A DNA stretch of 64,000 bases, taken from the NCBI RefSeq assembly GCF_040645195.1, contig NZ_JBEYXW010000010.1:110201-174200 (forward strand), in the 5' to 3' direction. Positions 62,503-64,000 of this stretch are shown piece by piece. The number at the start of each line of letters is the position of its first letter. The first letter of the stretch is position 1. The notes under the pieces are model-generated. The model was not told the origin of the DNA. It made no database searches and saw only the letters and a program-made list of their open reading frames with translations. This stretch comes from Prauserella_A sp040645195. Lineage in GTDB: Bacteria > Actinomycetota > Actinomycetes > Mycobacteriales > Pseudonocardiaceae. Position numbers and translations under genes: made by a program.

Positions 62503-63795
62503 GTGCCCGAATACCTGCCGACCGCGCCCTACCGGGGTACCCGGGACTTTCTCCCACCGGAGATGTCCGTCCGTACCCAGGTCTTCGGCAAGCTGTACGA
62601 GGTCATCGAGCGGTACGGATTCCTGCGTTACGACGGTCCGATCCTGGAGTCAGCTGAGATCTACGAGGCGAAATCCGGTGAGGAGATCGCCAACCAGCAG
62701 CTGTACACGCTCACCGACCGCGGTGGCCGGCGCCTGGCGCTGCGCCCCGAGATGACGCCGTCGGTGGCCAGGATGATCGCGGGCAACGCCGGTTCCCTGC
62801 AGTTCCCGGTGCGCTGGTACAGCCACCCGAACTGCCACCGCTACGAACGCCCACAGCGAGGGCGGGTACGTGAGCATTGGCAGATCAACGTCGACATCTT
62901 CGGCTCGACGAGCGCGAGCTGCGAGATCGAGATTTTCGAGCTGATCCACGACATGCTGGGCGGTCTTGGCGCAAGCGAGGACATGTTCGTGGTCCGCGCG
63001 AACGACCGCAACCTGCTCTCCTCAGCGCTCACCGACGTCGTGGGCGTCACGCAGGAGCAGTTGCCCGAGGTGTTCGCACTGGTCGACCGCTGGGAGAAGT
63101 ACGAGCGCGAGAAGCTCGCGGCCAGCGCCGAGGAGATCGGCCTGTCCGGCAACCAGTTCGACAAGCTCGGTGACGTCCTGGCAGCGGGTACCGCCCTGCT
63201 CGACGAACTGCCTGCGCATGTCAAGGATGGTTCGAACCTGGTGAAGGTGCTCGGCAGCAGCGCGGCCGGCCTGATCCGTTTCGACCCGATGATCGTGCGT
63301 GGCCTGGCCTACTACACGTCGACGGTGTTCGAGGTCTTCGACACCTCACCGGAGAACAATCGCGCGTTGTTCGGTGGCGGCGCCTACAGCGATCTGGCGT
63401 CGCTGTTCACTCCGCAGCAGATCCCGGGCATCGGTTTCGGCATGGGCGATGTGACGCTGATGGACTTCCTGCAGACGCACGGGCTACTGCCCCAGCCACG
63501 CAGCGAAGTGGACGCCGTGGTGATCCCGGTCGTGGAGGAGCTCGGCGATGCCGCTCGCCAGGTGGCGGCGACATTGCGTCGCGCCGGCATCCGCACCTCG
63601 GTTCCGCTGGAGTACCGCAAGCTGGGCAAGGAACTGGGCCGCGCCGACAAAGCAGGCGCCCGGGCGGTGGTCATCGTCGGCCAGGAGGACTGGGACGCCG
63701 GCAATGTGACGGTACGCAGCCTCGTCACCCGGGAACAGCGGCAGGTCACCGTCGACGCCGCACCGACCACGGTCACTGAGCTACTCACCGACTGA
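62503..63795 (+). CDS. hisS: Histidine--tRNA ligase, divergent form
   Basis: A 430-residue class II synthetase. It keeps RGTRDFLPPEM at the N-terminus, motif 2 region CHRYERPQRGRVREHWQINVDIFG and a C-terminal anticodon domain (about 335-430). Two histidine-pocket motifs differ from the usual bacterial form: RGLAYYTS in place of RGLDYYT, and GGGAYSD in place of GGRYD. It may be a second, specialised HisRS or the lineage's only one. GTG start. A very strong terminator follows, separating it from the oppositely directed rRNA operon. Confidence 0.88.
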   Translation: MPEYLPTAPYRGTRDFLPPEMSVRTQVFGKLYEVIERYGFLRYDGPILESAEIYEAKSGEEIANQQLYTLTDRGGRRLALRPEMTPSVARMIAGNAGSLQFPVRWYSHPNCHRYERPQRGRVREHWQINVDIFGSTSASCEIEIFELIHDMLGGLGASEDMFVVRANDRNLLSSALTDVVGVTQEQLPEVFALVDRWEKYEREKLAASAEEIGLSGNQFDKLGDVLAAGTALLDELPAHVKDGSNLVKVLGSSAAGLIRFDPMIVRGLAYYTSTVFEVFDTSPENNRALFGGGAYSDLASLFTPQQIPGIGFGMGDVTLMDFLQTHGLLPQPRSEVDAVVIPVVEELGDAARQVAATLRRAGIRTSVPLEYRKLGKELGRADKAGARAVVIVGQEDWDAGNVTVRSLVTREQRQVTVDAAPTTVTELLTD

Positions 63796-63803
63796 GGGCA
63801 CAC

Positions 63804-63839
63804 AAAAGGGCGGCCGTTCATGTGAACGGCCGCCCTTTT
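63804..63839 (+). terminator. Strong terminator after hisS
   Basis: Perfect 17-bp stem (63804-63820 with 63823-63839), 2-nt loop, A-tract before and TTTTC after, nine bases past the hisS stop. Works on both strands. Confidence 0.9.
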
Positions 63840-63857
63840 CTTGATAAGTGACAAATG

Positions 63858-63897
63858 ACGAAGGGCCTACCAGGAGTGATCCTGATAGGCCCTTCGT
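63858..63897 (-). terminator. rRNA operon terminator
   Basis: 18-bp stem with one G-T wobble (63858-63875 with 63880-63897), 4-nt loop, directly downstream of the 5S rRNA 3' end in the direction of rRNA transcription. Confidence 0.85.
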
Positions 63898-63907
63898 ACT
63901 AAGTTTT

Positions 63908-64000
63908 GTTCGGCGGTGTCCTACTCTCCCACACCCCCACGGGTGCAGTACCATCGGCGCTGGCAGGCTTAGCTTCCGGGTTCGGAATGGGACCGGGCGG
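63908..64000 (-). rRNA. 5S ribosomal RNA (3' part, cut by window edge)
   Basis: The complement reads as actinobacterial 5S rRNA: CGGTCCCATTCCGAACCCGG, AAGCTAAGCCTGCCAGCGCC and the 3' GTAGGACACCGCCGAAC. About 93 of some 117 bases are present; the 5' end lies beyond the right edge. It implies the rest of an rRNA operon (23S, 16S) to the right. The exact 3' end is uncertain by a few bases. Confidence 0.95.

Overview
The window is a high-GC actinomycete chromosome segment. GTG starts, Shine-Dalgarno-led genes and dense, often 4-nt-overlapping operons are typical. Gene order follows, with insertions, the Mycobacterium tuberculosis Rv3264c-Rv3308 backbone as I remember it: rmlD, LCP and TIGR03089 genes; fadE25, purE, purK; GtrA; PH-domain protein, birA, accD5, accE5, maf, accA3; glpD, lpdA, a gamma-glutamylcyclotransferase-like gene, an M20 amidohydrolase, deoD/punA and pmmB. 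The extra genes and composition suggest a Pseudonocardiaceae-type organism (Amycolatopsis or Saccharomonospora-like). That placement is inference, not proof.

Layout. 1-5.3 kb: dTDP-rhamnose synthesis (rmlB, rmlD), two LytR-CpsA-Psr glycopolymer ligases and a TIGR03089 protein, a cell-wall block. 5.4-7.1 kb: a lower-GC DUF6194 gene and a secreted wall or membrane anchored surface protein. 7.3-10.6 kb: fadE25, purE and purK, with a 21-bp repeat array between fadE25 and purE. 10.7-18.1 kb: a GT87 mannosyltransferase, a degenerate GGDEF-like protein, a remarkable ECF sigma factor fused to membrane and extracellular segments, GtrA, and a two-component system. 18.1-21 kb: hisN, two tiny secreted proteins and a membrane-anchored HTH protein with an NBR1-Ig-like outer domain. 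20.9-23.9 kb: a four-gene YbaB / EspC-like / TNT-toxin / immunity cassette. 24-35.4 kb: HMG-CoA lyase, PH protein, birA, acyl-CoA carboxylase genes (accD5, accE5, accA3), an MFS/GntR pair, maf and a dicarboxylate symporter. 35.5-42 kb: DUF1707 protein, a coupled haloalkane dehalogenase and ECF sigma factor, and the divergent glycerol genes glpD / glpF-glpK. 42-49 kb: VOC protein, lpdA, a GGCT-like gene, a DUF559 endonuclease-like gene bracketed by two 21-bp arrays, and the M20 amidohydrolase. 48.1-53.1 kb: meaB, mutB, mutA (methylmalonyl-CoA mutase). 53.4-62.5 kb: a Ser/Thr kinase, a MerR-controlled membrane protein pair, punA, pmmB, a flavodoxin-like gene and lprG-P55. 62.5-64 kb: hisS, then the terminator and 3' part of an rRNA operon (5S, minus strand).

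Metabolically, the carboxylase subunits, biotin ligase, methylmalonyl-CoA mutase with its chaperone, HMG-CoA lyase and FadE25 form a branched-chain amino acid / propionate / acyl-CoA set.

The most unusual content is non-coding. There is a family of degenerate repeats in near-perfect 21-bp register. The two arrays around the DUF559 gene face each other, and two perfect DnaA-box sequences lie just inside one of them. A second, gene-less copy of the same facing layout lies between fadE25 and purE. There is also a pair of near-identical hairpin elements placed just after stop codons.
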